64,000 nucleotides of DNA from the NCBI RefSeq assembly GCF_010093535.1, contig NW_022985164.1, positions 573,051 through 637,050 on the forward strand, given 5' to 3'. Origin of the DNA: Lindgomyces ingoldianus (Eukaryota > Ascomycota > Dothideomycetes > Pleosporales > Lindgomycetaceae). Made by a program: the position numbers and the translations under genes. The notes below the pieces were generated by a model, which was given only the letters and a program-made list of their open reading frames with translations, made no database searches and had not been told where the DNA came from. This document shows, piece after piece, positions 48,702 through 59,418 of the stretch (position 1 is its first letter; every line of letters begins with the position of its first letter).

Positions 48702-50229
48702 TCACCCCTTAAAAACCTCGATCGGAAACGCATCCGCCATAGCCCTATAACCGGCCGCATTCGGATGCAAATAATCACCCCCATTATACTTACTGTCCAA
48801 CTGCCCCGGGCTACTCTTACTCTCCACAACCGCTCCAAAATCCACCACGTGGTCGAAGTTTCCCGGTGTGAGGATCCACTTGTTGACGCGCTGTCGAGTC
48901 TTCTCGCGCTCGGGGGACGAGTAACTTTGCTGGCTGGCGCTGGGCGCGCTGAAGGGTGTTATGGTGGCGCCGATGGTGGTGAGACCGGCCTTTTTAGAGT
49001 CGGAGATGATTTGCTGGAAGGCTTTGATGAGGGCGTCACCGACGGCGCTTTGAGAGCTGCTGGAGGTGGCTTCGTTGCCGATGTCGTTGACGCCTTCGAA
49101 GATCTGGAAATTGGGGTTAAGTTGTAGCCTGAAGTTCATTCATCGGATAGGATTCTTAGGTCGGAGACAGAATTTGGAAATGGAAACGGAGGCGAACCAT
49201 GACAAATTTCACGCCGGGCTGGGTGATCGCATCGCGTTGGTATCGCGAGACGAGAGACGGGCCGAGGCCTTCTTTGAGCACGCGGTTGCCACCAGCGGCT
49301 TGGTTACAGACGGCAATGTTGGTGTAGTTTGAGGATTGGAGGCGGGCGAGCACGAGATCGGGCCAGCTGGCTTCAAGGTTAGGTGGATGTTGACTAAGTA
49401 CTCGATTGATGAGATGGCGGAGAGGGGGAGAAGAAAGGAGACTTGTATAAGTACCGGTTATTCTTATTATCATCACTGCCTCGTCCATCAGTGATACTAT
49501 CTCCCAAAATAATAAGAGCATTCGTGTCCGCAGGCACATAAGCCTGTACCGCACTAACAAAATACCAATGCACAGAACTCGTCCCGCTCATTGTCGTAGC
49601 ATTAACCTTGTTACCACTCACAAAGAAACTCGTCGTCCTACTCCCCGGATGGCCTGTAATACTGCTTCCACTCTGGCCAGCTTGGCTATACAGACTTACT
49701 GTAATCATCTGCTGAGCTTTGACCGGAAATGCAATCTCATCGGATACTACGACCTGCCCTTTCGGTACTGTAAAACTCGCTTTTCCACCAACAGTGATTG
49801 CTGCTAGTGGAGATGCTTGGATTCCAGAGACGCCTGCGGCGCCACCTGTAGGAAGGCCAACGGACCCCTCGGTGATAGGGAGATCGGAGCCACCGAAGGT
49901 GTTGGAAATGGCGATTTTGATCTTCTCGGCACCAACAGACATGTGGAGGGTTTGGCGGAGAGTCGCATCTTTGAGGACGGAGCCTGAAGACTGCGAAGAA
50001 TTTAGTCGGAACAGTGCGAAATTGTAAAGAATGGAATTCCTACGAATGGCGAAGGAGGCATATTGCTCGATTCTACGAGCTGTGGCATGCTCGTCCATGT
50101 ATCAACCCAGTGGTATCCCGCATCTTGACGCTTTCCCTCCGATCCAATCGCGAGGCCGCAAACCGATGACGAGAATATCGCAAGTGTCGCAAACGCGACG
50201 GACAGAAGTCGAGAATGTCTTCCCAGCAT
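48702..50229 (-). CDS. Secreted SGNH/GDSL-type esterase/lipase
   Basis: Exons 50044-50229, 49455-49990, 49198-49366, 48702-49103; 430 aa. The N-terminus is a signal peptide (SVAFATLAIFSSSVCGLA) followed by WVDTWTSMPQ, usual for this fungal family. Catalytic blocks are GDSITDG (Ser227), GVNDIG (block III, spanning the exon 3-4 join) and DYLHPNAAGY with Asp407 and His410. A beta-rich insert (residues ~63-215) precedes the GDS block, as in rhamnogalacturonan-acetylesterase-like and other extracellular SGNH hydrolases. It probably deacylates an extracellular ester; the substrate is unknown. The third intron (49104-49197) has a weak donor, GTTCGC, but the join restores VMIFEGVNDIG. Confidence 0.9.
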
Positions 50230-50839
50230 GACGCCTCAACCTTCTAAACACTGAGTCTTAAAATGGTGGAATTCGGAAGGTGATGTGAACTAATGTGGGA
50301 AACCTCCATTTTTTATAGACTTTTCCCGACTTCTGAATCGCAATTTGAAGTTGGAGCCGCAAGCCGAGCACCAATATGCATTTTCAAAAGGTTCATTTAA
50401 AGTAAAGAGAAAATGGAAGAAAGTAAGTGGCGGCATTATCCTAGTTGATGTTCTAAATGCGTCGACGTTTGAGGCTAATTAATAACGCGGGGTGGGTTTG
50501 ATAGATTATGCAGACCACGAGACGCGGGACCTGGATTGGGCTTCCCGAGAATGGAGATCCTTGTGTTTCCTGAAGCCTAGAAATTTGTCTAGCTAGTGGT
50601 TGTCCGGAAAGTGGGGACCGAGTTTCGACTGATCGTCCACCTTTGCAAAAGAGGAGACATCGAAGAAGCAAAATTTAGAAAGACGCAAGAAGGAATTGTG
50701 GACATTCCGACACGATTTGTCTATCGGGCAACCCTCGCCTATGTTCGTTAGACTTCTTCATTCTCGCCGGATCTTCACAAGTAAAGAGGACGACAAAGGT
50801 TTCGGGAGCATTTCAAAGGAAGGACTTCCCATGCCTTCA
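50230..50839. other. Intergenic, GDSL promoter and kinase 3' flank
   Basis: About 600 bp between two minus-strand genes. No coding signal or repeat was recognised. Confidence 0.5.
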
Positions 50840-53308
50840 TTAGTCAGAGGTAGTCGACATAACATCTTGCACAAAGTCCGGAATTGTAGTAATATTCTCA
50901 GGATCCCATTGCATAGGATAGCATTTCGAACAGTTCGCCATGAATTGCCCTGTAGACTTCTTGAAGTAAGCTTGTATAGCGTCACTGGTATGTGATCCCG
51001 TCGGCCTGGCCTCTGGATCTTTCGAGAGCATGGGTTGAATGAAGTCGAGATAAAGGCCATTTACTCCAGGCTCTGCCTTTTCAAACCATGCATCTACCAG
51101 ATCTAGGGTAGCATGATAGGCATGAGTCTCCCCGCCCATTCCGTTTTCGCAGTTCCGCTGACGAAACTCAAAGTAATCGGAAATTGGGCGACCGTCGAGT
51201 GAGGTAGCCATTTCAGTGTACACACAGCCCAAAGAAAAGATGTCAGCCGATCTGCTACGCTTTTCCCAAGACACGCACTCCGGTGCACAATACAGTAATG
51301 TGTGACCAAATGCAGGGCCTTCGGTGACACTTGTGCCTTCGTCTAGGAAAGCGTGGCTGGAGCCGAAGTCAGCGAAGATGACTTCGAAATCTTTTATGAG
51401 GATGTTGCGTGTTTTGATATCTTTGTGCCGTATGCCTTTAGAGTGAATGAAGGCAAGCGCGTTGGCGAGGCAGCGAAGCCACTTCCAAATCAATTTGTGG
51501 TGCCCTGTCTCTGGATCTTGCGGCGTACTATGCTGTGCAGATTCTAGATAGGCTTCCAGATCGCAGCTGGCGAGAGGGTCCAAAACAATGGCGAATCTTG
51601 ACTTCTCTTCGTACGTGCAGTAGACCCGGACGATGTGAGGATGAGCTAACGAGCGGATGACAGATACTTCATTTTGAATTGTTTGGCGAATCCGATTCTG
51701 GTTGTATCGTGGGAGAGCGATCGACTTCCGAGCGTAGAGTCGAGAACCGATTTCGACGCTCTCAACAATCGCATAAGCCCCCGTTCCTACATTTTCCAGA
51801 ACTTTAATCGGGAGAGGGTTTCTTATGATGCTGTTGTACGTGAAGTGCGTCAAGTTGAGTTGCGTTAGCCTTCGGTGGAAGGCACTGGCTTGATCCCGGT
51901 TGAGCTTGGTATCTACATCAAAGAATACTGCCCTGCTCAGTTCAATCGATTTAGTTTTCCCGCTGCTATCGCCTGAATAGTACATCGCAAGGTCTAGAGA
52001 TGATTGTAAGACCCCTTCGGCGCTTCGTTTGAATGGACCGTTTACTAGTGATATCGCTTCGTCGACTTTGCCTTGCTCAAATTTACAACGAGCGAGAGTT
52101 CTATGAATTCTGATAGTGAAAATTGCGCGATGTTCAGAGCTCTCCACCTTTAAAGGTCTTTTTTCGTCGAGGAGGGATTGAAGAATGGATTCGGTTTCCT
52201 TGAAGGAGGTCTCCCCTGCCGATGCAAGAAGGTCTACAACCGTCCTCAAGTAGATGTGCTCGTAGGCCACAGAGAGCTTGGACTCTTCGCTTAAAGACAC
52301 ATCATTGAACCCGTGAATGGCCTCGAGTTGTGGCTGGGATCCTTTACACATTTCCAATTCAGTATATGCTAGCTTGGAAGATGGGTGTGAGGCTCCAAGC
52401 CGGTGATAGCGCCCGAGGCAGCACTCACGTAGAAAGGACGCTGCAGCATCGTAGTTGCCCCATGATTTTAGTGCCTTCCCATAGTAATACAGCACCTCCA
52501 GTGTAGGGTGATGCCACATACCAAATATAACTGCACTGCTGACCAAAGCTTGAAGGAAATCTCGCTTCGAATCACTCTTTTGATCCATGCCTGCTAGGGT
52601 GATGGCTCGAGATAAGCATACCGTCACTGACGTTTGCGCGTTCAATAGGACGGAGGGGTTGAGTATGTCAAGATTCTGGATATGTTCGAACGCTTCGGTA
52701 TAATTACCACGGGCAATAAAAATCCTGATCAGGCTGACCATGGCACTACACTGTTCATCGGGGGTCCAATTGCTATCACTGGCAATCCAAAACACCAGTC
52801 TGCCTGCTCTATCCGCATAGTCCAGATTCCGTCTTGAGCTTGCGAGAAACATGAGGTAGCTTATCAGTATTTCAATTTCGTGCTTCTCCAGCGTAGGCAT
52901 GTAGTGCGTGAGGTCATTCGTCGGCTCTGTTGGAGGGCAGCAACGACCGTAAAGGCTTTCCGCTTCCTCATAGTCCCCAAGCGCTATATTGATTCGAGCT
53001 AGATTCAGAAGGGCAAGGTTTTGCTCCTTAAGCGCAGTCCGACCCACAGGGGAGGCCAAGTTGAACTGAAACTTTTGGAGGGCTTCTTCCAATTGCTCTT
53101 TGGCGGAAATAAGGTCGGATCGAGTGCGATCTGCGGAGTTCCTGTAGTCCGTGGCGGAATACACCCTTCTTTCAGCTCCGGAAGCAGTGAAAATTACATT
53201 GCTGAGTTCTGATAGTGGGGTGGACGACTCATCAGTAGGACGAGCATTGGCTGGCCCATGATCTCCGGAGAAGGCTCGCCTCAGCCGCGATCCAACGCCT
53301 TGGAACAT
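50840..53308 (-). CDS. TPR-like repeat plus protein kinase fusion protein
   Basis: Single exon, 822 aa from ATG 53308. Residues ~60-460 are helical with TPR-like pairs (NLARINIALGDYEEAESLYG, RIFIARGNYTEAFEHIQNL, YYYGKALKSWGNYDAAASFL, ARCKFEQGKVDEAISLV). The kinase domain covers ~503-783: glycine loop GTGAYAIV, Lys528 in YARKSIAL, catalytic loop HKDIKTRN (Asp630, Asn635), DFG 647-649, and APE in CAPECVSW. The usual Arg of HRD is Lys here, but all catalytic residues are present, so it should be active. A Cys-containing tail follows (ANCSKCYPMQ). Such repeat-kinase fusions are common and variable in filamentous ascomycetes and their roles are mostly unknown. No intron, and base use is slightly more AT-rich than the housekeeping genes. 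Confidence 0.85.
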   Translation of the reverse strand: MFQGVGSRLRRAFSGDHGPANARPTDESSTPLSELSNVIFTASGAERRVYSATDYRNSADRTRSDLISAKEQLEEALQKFQFNLASPVGRTALKEQNLALLNLARINIALGDYEEAESLYGRCCPPTEPTNDLTHYMPTLEKHEIEILISYLMFLASSRRNLDYADRAGRLVFWIASDSNWTPDEQCSAMVSLIRIFIARGNYTEAFEHIQNLDILNPSVLLNAQTSVTVCLSRAITLAGMDQKSDSKRDFLQALVSSAVIFGMWHHPTLEVLYYYGKALKSWGNYDAAASFLRECCLGRYHRLGASHPSSKLAYTELEMCKGSQPQLEAIHGFNDVSLSEESKLSVAYEHIYLRTVVDLLASAGETSFKETESILQSLLDEKRPLKVESSEHRAIFTIRIHRTLARCKFEQGKVDEAISLVNGPFKRSAEGVLQSSLDLAMYYSGDSSGKTKSIELSRAVFFDVDTKLNRDQASAFHRRLTQLNLTHFTYNSIIRNPLPIKVLENVGTGAYAIVESVEIGSRLYARKSIALPRYNQNRIRQTIQNEVSVIRSLAHPHIVRVYCTYEEKSRFAIVLDPLASCDLEAYLESAQHSTPQDPETGHHKLIWKWLRCLANALAFIHSKGIRHKDIKTRNILIKDFEVIFADFGSSHAFLDEGTSVTEGPAFGHTLLYCAPECVSWEKRSRSADIFSLGCVYTEMATSLDGRPISDYFEFRQRNCENGMGGETHAYHATLDLVDAWFEKAEPGVNGLYLDFIQPMLSKDPEARPTGSHTSDAIQAYFKKSTGQFMANCSKCYPMQWDPENITTIPDFVQDVMSTTSD

Positions 53309-54203
53309 GCTATCCTAGCAGAGGCTAGGTACCATCTAGAAGCTAATGTCGGACGTAGGGCGACGTTGATGTTGATGCTCACGGTCTGAGGCAGAAGTTT
53401 CGACGTTTGAGATGGGGTGAAGAGTAAACTATGCTTGTATAGGCTAGCGCCATCAGCCAAACGCAAAGCTTCTACCCTCATTCCACTCTATCATCAACCC
53501 GCAGTCTCGAATCCAATTAGACTCCACATCCTGATGGCCATGCCGCCAGGCCTCACGCGAGAGATATCACCACCGAGATTGGCGAAGCGACGAAAGGGTT
53601 CACAGTTCCCGTCACTGAGCGAATGATGATGCTAAACCCGCACTTGCCGCCCTCAATGAAGGGAAGCCAGGATAGAAGACCACCTTATATACTTTACACA
53701 ACAGCTAGCCAAATCTTTGAGGGAGTCTTCAGGAGGCGGCCCAAGAGTGTTTATTAATGATTTTGCGGATTTATATAAACAAAACCAGCATGAGCATGGC
53801 AACTACTTTGTCATTTATCAGCATAATCATCCAATCCGAGAGTGCATTGTAAGGACTCATTCCCACCATGGGTAGAATGGCGCTTACAAGTTCTCTAGAC
53901 GACCTCCTACTTCAATTTTCAGGAACTAATTTAATTCTTTTTCAATTCCTCAAGATTTGTCCCGGAATCCAAATTCAAAAAGTCCTGGCCTCATGGCAGT
54001 TGAGACGAGGGCACAAAATCTGTGGGTAGGTGCTGCCATTCTTCTAAAGGCTTTCTACTCACTTCAGAGCCCTCATATCATAGCACCCCCTCATCTTAGT
54101 GACTAAATACAATATTTCATGACTTACATTAATATGTTCATGTTCTTGTTCATCTAAAAAGGATATTTGACCTCCTCTAACCCTTAATAGAACCACCTCG
54201 TAG
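53309..54203. other. Intergenic, AT-richer DNA upstream of the kinase gene
   Basis: It holds the kinase promoter. A 30-codon plus frame from ATG 53534 (MAMPPGLTREISPPRLAKRR...) has the look of a coding N-terminus (basic, Pro-rich) but stops at once; it could be a remnant of a lost gene. Nothing else was recognised. Confidence 0.45.
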
Positions 54204-54886
54204 AGTCGGCCTCTCGGCAAGACCTCCAAGAACAAGCCACCATCTCCACAAACTATAGATAGTAAGGATTTAAACACCACCCCACTGCCTTCCGGGCGAC
54301 TATTTCGGACAGGAAATGAGATCCATCGAGAGAATGGGAAATTGATTCAAGCCTTCCAAACCTGCTACATCCGGCTGCGCACCCACGGAACACGTATACA
54401 ATCACTATTCGTCTTCCCTCTACCAATGATATCAACAAATCCCAATCCTTCTTTACTCCTCGTAAGCACAGAAATGGAACGAAACTCACTCGGCCCGAAT
54501 CAACCCATTCGGAACGCGAGTCACTACAACCCCAACGTCTCTCTGATGAGGCTGAGCAAGATCTCGACACCGACCCCGAGGAAGATACCATCACTCGCCT
54601 TAACAACGCGTATTCCGGCGCTTCAAACAACATTGGCTCTATCCATCAACGTCGGTAGTACCTCTCTCTTGACGGGCAGAATAGCGGCTTTGTCTTAGAG
54701 AAAGGGATGTGGAGAGTGGAGGGTGACGGAGGCTTTGAGCCATTCTATGCTAGAAGAAGGAATTTTGAAAGGAGTATTGTTACTGGAAGATTAGCAAGAG
54801 AAGTGGAGAGTAACAAGGGATTTGAAAGGTTTGCTGGCTGGATGGGTTGGAGTTATGACGGAGATGACCGAGCTAGAAATGGATAG
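54204..54886 (+). pseudogene. Broken gene remnant: frame change plus in-frame TAG
   Basis: Coding-like sequence on the plus strand in two frames. The first frame (open from 54204; LFRTGNEIHRENGKLIQAFQ near 54290-54355) gives way to a second (from ~54320; NTYTITIRLPSTNDI and on), which runs to TAG 54656-54658 after GSIHQRR. It then continues as YLSLDGQNSGFVLEK, EPFYARRRNFERSIVTGRLA and FAGWMGWSYDG to TAG 54884-54886. Both sides of the internal TAG look coding. From memory, a fungal conserved family has RRWYLSLD at this point, so the TAG may replace Trp (TGG). An upstream TAG at 54201-54203 also interrupts frame one. A start codon was not found. Probably a pseudogene; family function is unknown. 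Confidence 0.55.
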
Positions 54887-55008
54887 CATGGAAGGGCTGA
54901 CGTGCGACCACAAAGGAAATAGAATCAATTAATTATTACTTAAGGGCATTAAATCTAACTAACATCGAAATCTTGGAGAGAAAGGGAACCCTCACAAAAC
55001 CTCCTAAC

Positions 55009-57141
55009 TTATTCTTTGAACCTTTTCCCACTCCTCGTAGCCCCTATCGTCAAAGCCTCCGAGCAAGGTATTCCTCTCAACTTTACACTTCTCTTCCCGA
55101 TCCCACTCCTACTTGCCCTCACTTTCGCCACCGCCTTCGTAATTTGTGCAGGCTCCACCACAACCTTATCAAACTTCTCATAATCGGCATTATTTACATA
55201 TGCGGCCTTTTCCCCGCCACTCTTGGCCTTCTTCGTCTTTCCTTCGCTCGCCTCCTTAAAGCTGTCATCGGCATCCTCTAATTTCCTCTTACCAGTCTTC
55301 CTCGACGGCATCGGCGTACGTAGTTCCGCAGCTGTATTATGAGGCCGACCTGGCTCGCGGGTTCCTGGAGGCGAGGGTGCAGCATGGTTGGCACACCTAC
55401 GAGTGATACCTGGAGGTGTGACTGACTTTGATGATGACGATTTGTAGCACGCGAGAAGACTGGGAGTTGTTCTAGTTTTAGTAACAACTTTAGCAGAACC
55501 TTCAGATGCCTCCTGTGCGCGCTAGGTAATACATTCGGACACAGTTTGCTTTGTACGAGAACGTAGTTTGAGTCCTTTAGTCGGGTCCCCACTGTGGCGC
55601 GCATCCCATCGGGCTTTCGTGACAGATAATCTAGGGCTGAGGGGCTTCCCTCGACTGAATCCTGAGACCGGATGGGAGTTGGAAGGCTGGTGGCGTCTTT
55701 GGCGAAAGGAAGTTTTCTTACCACGCGAGGAAGCAATAGGTTTGGTGGTCTTATGCGTTTCCCGGCTCACATAAGATTTCTGGAAAGCATCTTCACTCGT
55801 CTTAGCCTGTCCAGAAGTTTGCGGTGTTCTTGGAGCACGAGTGCGCTGGGATATACTGACAGCTCCAGTACGCGAGAAACCAGGGGCGCGCACAGGAGCC
55901 TGCGAAAGGCTAGAAAGGCGCGGGCGTTGGGAGCCAGGCACAGAAGTAGATTTTTTGGCCCCAGGTTGCCGTCTGGCCTTGAAGATTTTCTCGTGATCGG
56001 GATGGGGAACAACTTGATCCAGGAATATGCGGGGAGCATAAATGTTATGTTTCTAGTCATCTTCGCTCATCTCATTAAGCTCATGGCAGAGCTTAAGAAG
56101 CAAATCAGAAGTCAGGTATCTTGCAGCTAAAGCACGGGTGTCCTAATCAATTTCCGGAAGACTGAAGCGTGATCCAGACTCATGTGGGTTGGTGTCTGGG
56201 AGTTTGACAGGATTATATGCAACGTTCGTTGTGACAGAGTCGTGACCGTCCTTGACCTTGCCTTCGTATTTCGCCACGTCTGCCTGCCTTTTAGCATTCT
56301 CGGCAAGATCGAACTTCATCATGCTACTCTCTAGCTGCTGCATGTGCAGATTCTCGCCGAAAGGGAGTGAGGCCGGGAAATTGTAGTGCTATACTTCGAC
56401 TCCGTTGTGAGCACCTCCGTACAACCATTCCTTTTCCGTGACGAGAGCGTTCGGAGCATTTCGACCTAACGCGGGACGGGATGGGGCTGTAGTGGGCATG
56501 AGTCTGCGAACCGCTGTAGCTGGAACAGGCTCTTCGACGGGTTTGATATTCGAGCTCATAGTACTTGACGGATGAGAAACCTTGGAGTGTTTGTTAAGCT
56601 CTACATCCCCACTTTGCTTAGCCCTCCCCTTGTCAGAATTACTTTCCGCGGCGGTGGCCTGGTTGGGTTGGGGGTTCCTTACAACGAGTTGAAGTTCTTG
56701 GGCGGCCTTGTGGATGTCCTCGAAGTCGCTTTCGTTCCTGTAAAGAGCCTCTCCAGGCTCCACCTCTTCCATATCATTGTTGGCACTCTCAGCTATGTCT
56801 ATATTTCCCTCTTCAAAGCGCTTCAGGCCTCTCTGGCCCCCCCAAACCATAGACCTGAGCTGGCGATATAACTTAGGTTCGAACAAATGCCTCATTTCTC
56901 CGTACAGCTGGATGATATACTCCTCAATGTACTCCACTCGGTTTGCATATGTTTGGGTGGAGTCAGTTTCGCCCTCCTTTGCAAGGTAATTGATTGCTTG
57001 ACGGATGAGGCAATCTTCTGCCGTGCGCTCGTCGGCTTCGTGTCTTGCGTCGTCACCTGTGGAAACTTCTGGGTTGGAGGATGCCCAGATCTTTTCAACA
57101 GAAACTCGGCTTGGATTGGCATGATTGCGCCTGAAAGCCAT
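55009..57141 (-). CDS. Uncharacterised basic protein frame interrupted by four in-frame TAG codons
   Basis: From ATG 57141 (MAFRRNHANPSRVSVEKIW) to TAA 55009-55011 one reading frame of 711 codons contains only four stops, all TAG: 56389-56391, 56143-56145, 56053-56055 and 55522-55524. Sequence on both sides of each looks coding, e.g. RYLTSDLLLKLCHELNEM before and KHNIYAPRIFLDQVV after the third. The N-terminal 250 codons are acidic/helical (YIEEYIIQLYGEMRHLFEPK); the C-terminal half is Lys/Arg/Ser-rich (GKRKLEDADDSFKE), suggesting a nuclear protein. The first TAG could lie in a 57-nt intron (56338-56394, weak donor GTATAG). The third has no good donor upstream. Alternatives are a pseudogene, unrecognised introns, or UAG recoding by mRNA editing. 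No family recognised. Confidence 0.55.
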
Positions 57142-57533
57142 CTTGCACGTGTTCAGTCTTGGGGTGGATTAACGGTGTTGAGGACGTCTATCCTTTATCA
57201 GTACACATTAGGAAAGAAGCATCTAGTTTGTACACTTGCCGGGCAAACGAAGGCGACAATGATTATCTATGTTTACTAGAGAATAAAAGGTGTTCAAGTG
57301 ACTGAAAGCTCTTGTTTCAAGCCCTGGGTCCTTAAGAAGTGCTAGGCTTTCCCTTCTTTTTGACAAAGGAATGCCGAAAGCGAACAACATTATGGTTTCC
57401 GCAAACGAAAGATGCTTTGGTCTGCTTTGTTCTGGTGTGGTAGCGACCTCTGAAGGTGCCCAGGTAAGATGGAGCATGGGAGGTTTGGAAATAAGGATGC
57501 AAAACACTACGTCTGCATCCCTAATGACGAAAT
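57142..57533. other. Intergenic spacer
   Basis: About 390 bp between two minus-strand genes (promoter of the TAG-interrupted gene and 3' flank of the protease-like gene). Short frames only. Confidence 0.5.
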
Positions 57534-59418
57534 TCACCCCAGCCTTCGATGTCGCTCTGGCGGGGGTGTTAGAGGTGACATATCATCATCCACGATCTCC
57601 TCAATCTCTGATGCGTCCGTCCCGCGACGTGCTGGTAGGACTTCAGATAACGCAGGTGGCTTCTTTGTGAGCTGACCCTCTCCTTCCATCTCATGCCGTT
57701 TCAGTTCCTCTGCTGCCATCTCATGTGGCTTCAGGTCCTCAGCCGGCATTTCGTATACTGCTGCTAGGTTTGCTGCATCGGCCTCAACGGGTTTTTGTTG
57801 CTCGCCCGCTGCGTAGAGTTCGGCCTTAAATTGCGAATCTCCAGTGGCCTCATGTCTGAGTCCATCGCCTACTTCGTATTTGATTCCATCGCCTGGTACC
57901 TCATGTGCCATAGTATTCTGGGCATCTGTATCATCCAATTCATGAGTTTCATCCTTCTCTGTACGCTTCTTGCGTCGGTATAGAATGAAAATGGCAGTAG
58001 CGACTATGGCGAGAACTGCGGCTCCGCCTACCGCAATACCAGCGATAGCACCGGTGCTGAGTCCAGACTTAGACTGCGACGTGCCTCCATTGCCACCGGG
58101 AGATTTTTCATTGAGCGGCGGAAGTATTGCAACAATATTGGGGGAGGTTGCAGTTGTCGGATACAACGCTTGGGAGAGATTAAAAGTGTTTCGTTCGTAG
58201 TCCGCCGACAGATATGCGCTCTGCAGAAAGGTCCGCCCTAGAATATACTGACTATCGTTGGCGGCCCGTTTGAGGGGAAAGTATAGTGAAGATGAGTTGC
58301 CAAGGTACGACGTAGTTGCTGTTTGATAGAAGTTCCAATAAGGCATGTCGATTGTAACAGACTGGCCATTTACTTGTGGCCCAACCTTGAAGCTCACTGT
58401 CGGATTCTTGGCCAGGAGGGACTTGTGCAAAGTGTCATTTAGGAGGTAAAGCTGAGTTGAGTTATCCCAAACGAGTCCAAACGCTTGTTCGAACAATTGG
58501 CATGCATCAGCGGGTAGCCAGATGTCTGCAACCAGCGTATCGATATAAGCAATGATTCCAGTACCTAAGAGGGGCTTATCCGTGGCGTTTGTTGTAACAC
58601 TCTGAATGGCGACTTGGAAGTCTAATGATATATCAGCCCCAAATGGGAAGACGACGTCATTCGATTTAAATCGAGTCGAGTCATAGCCTCCTAGAACGAG
58701 ACTGCCGAACACCTTCGGGGCTAGATTGTGCGATCCTGCAGTATATGACCAAGACGTGCTTGGTATGGGCGTACTCATATTCCTAAGGCTCTGCATCAGA
58801 CTTGGAATAGGATTGTTGTAGTCGGTCAAGTTCATTGGTCTCGGGTTCAACGCCAGGCTTCCAAGGTAGAAGTTCGTGGTGAGGATTCCAGCAATGACCT
58901 GTTGCTTCAACGTAGGCATTCCATCTCCAGTCCAACCTAGAGAAAGGGTGTCGTTTCCATACAACCCCCCCTCTGCTGTCAACCCGACCCGCTCCTCGAG
59001 GAAGGTATTTAGCTCGAACTGTCCAGACTCTTTATATGTAGAGGACTTATTTCTCAGGAAAGCTGTCCCTCTATTCGCGCTACAATTTTCCTCGGATCCA
59101 TCGCCGCAGGCTTCCGGGAGTATGAGCCAGCTTGAGGATTGATCGGAGGCCGGAATCACTCGAAGCTGCTGTGGAGGTGTGCCGACCTCGATGCGAAAGG
59201 TGCTCCAAGGACCATCTTTGCCGTCCCTTAAAACTGTCAGAATTTGTCCATCGCAGTTGTTCATCGCAGTTATTCATCGCAATTGCCCTGGGAACTTACC
59301 AGTACTGGCTGGGTGGTATACTGATAGGCTTTCCAAGGTCGGTGACATTCGCGCCGAGAACAACGATTGTGAACAACGCAAAAAGACCCCAGATTCTCCA
59401 CAACACAGTAGCTGCCAT
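57534..59418 (-). CDS. Membrane-anchored aspartic-protease-like protein, catalytic motifs degenerate
   Basis: Exons 59300-59418 and 57534-59226; 603 aa. Exon 1 encodes a signal peptide (GLFALFTIVVLGANVTDLG). The join gives PPSQYWDGKDGPWSTF, start of a pepsin-like fold (FRIEVGTPPQQLRV). The first active-site motif, normally DTGSS, is SDQSSSW (Asp68), and the second, normally DTG/DSG, is IDTLVADIWL (Asp269), so neither has the D-T/S-G triad. Fold elements persist (VFGSLVLGGYD, YILGRTFLQSAYLSADYE). A membrane segment (~432-456, IAGIAVGGAAVLAIVATAIF) is followed by RRKKR and a ~145-aa cytoplasmic tail with Met/Glu-rich imperfect repeats (EMPAEDLKPHEMAAEELKRH). Many N-glycosylation sites. This type is widespread in filamentous fungi; a surface sensor or binding role is inferred. 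Confidence 0.85.
59249..59285. repeat. 13-bp tandem repeat inside the protease-like gene intron
   Basis: The unit CATCGCAGTTGTT at 59249-59261, CATCGCAGTTATT at 59262-59274 and a partial third copy to 59285. All lie within the 73-nt intron 59227-59299, so about half of this intron is repeat. Confidence 0.85.

Noticed and set aside
55009..57141. Treating the 55-57 kb region as two or three separate small genes
   Set aside because: All pieces share one frame with coding-like peptide across the TAGs; independent genes would not be expected to keep the same phase without TAA or TGA stops.
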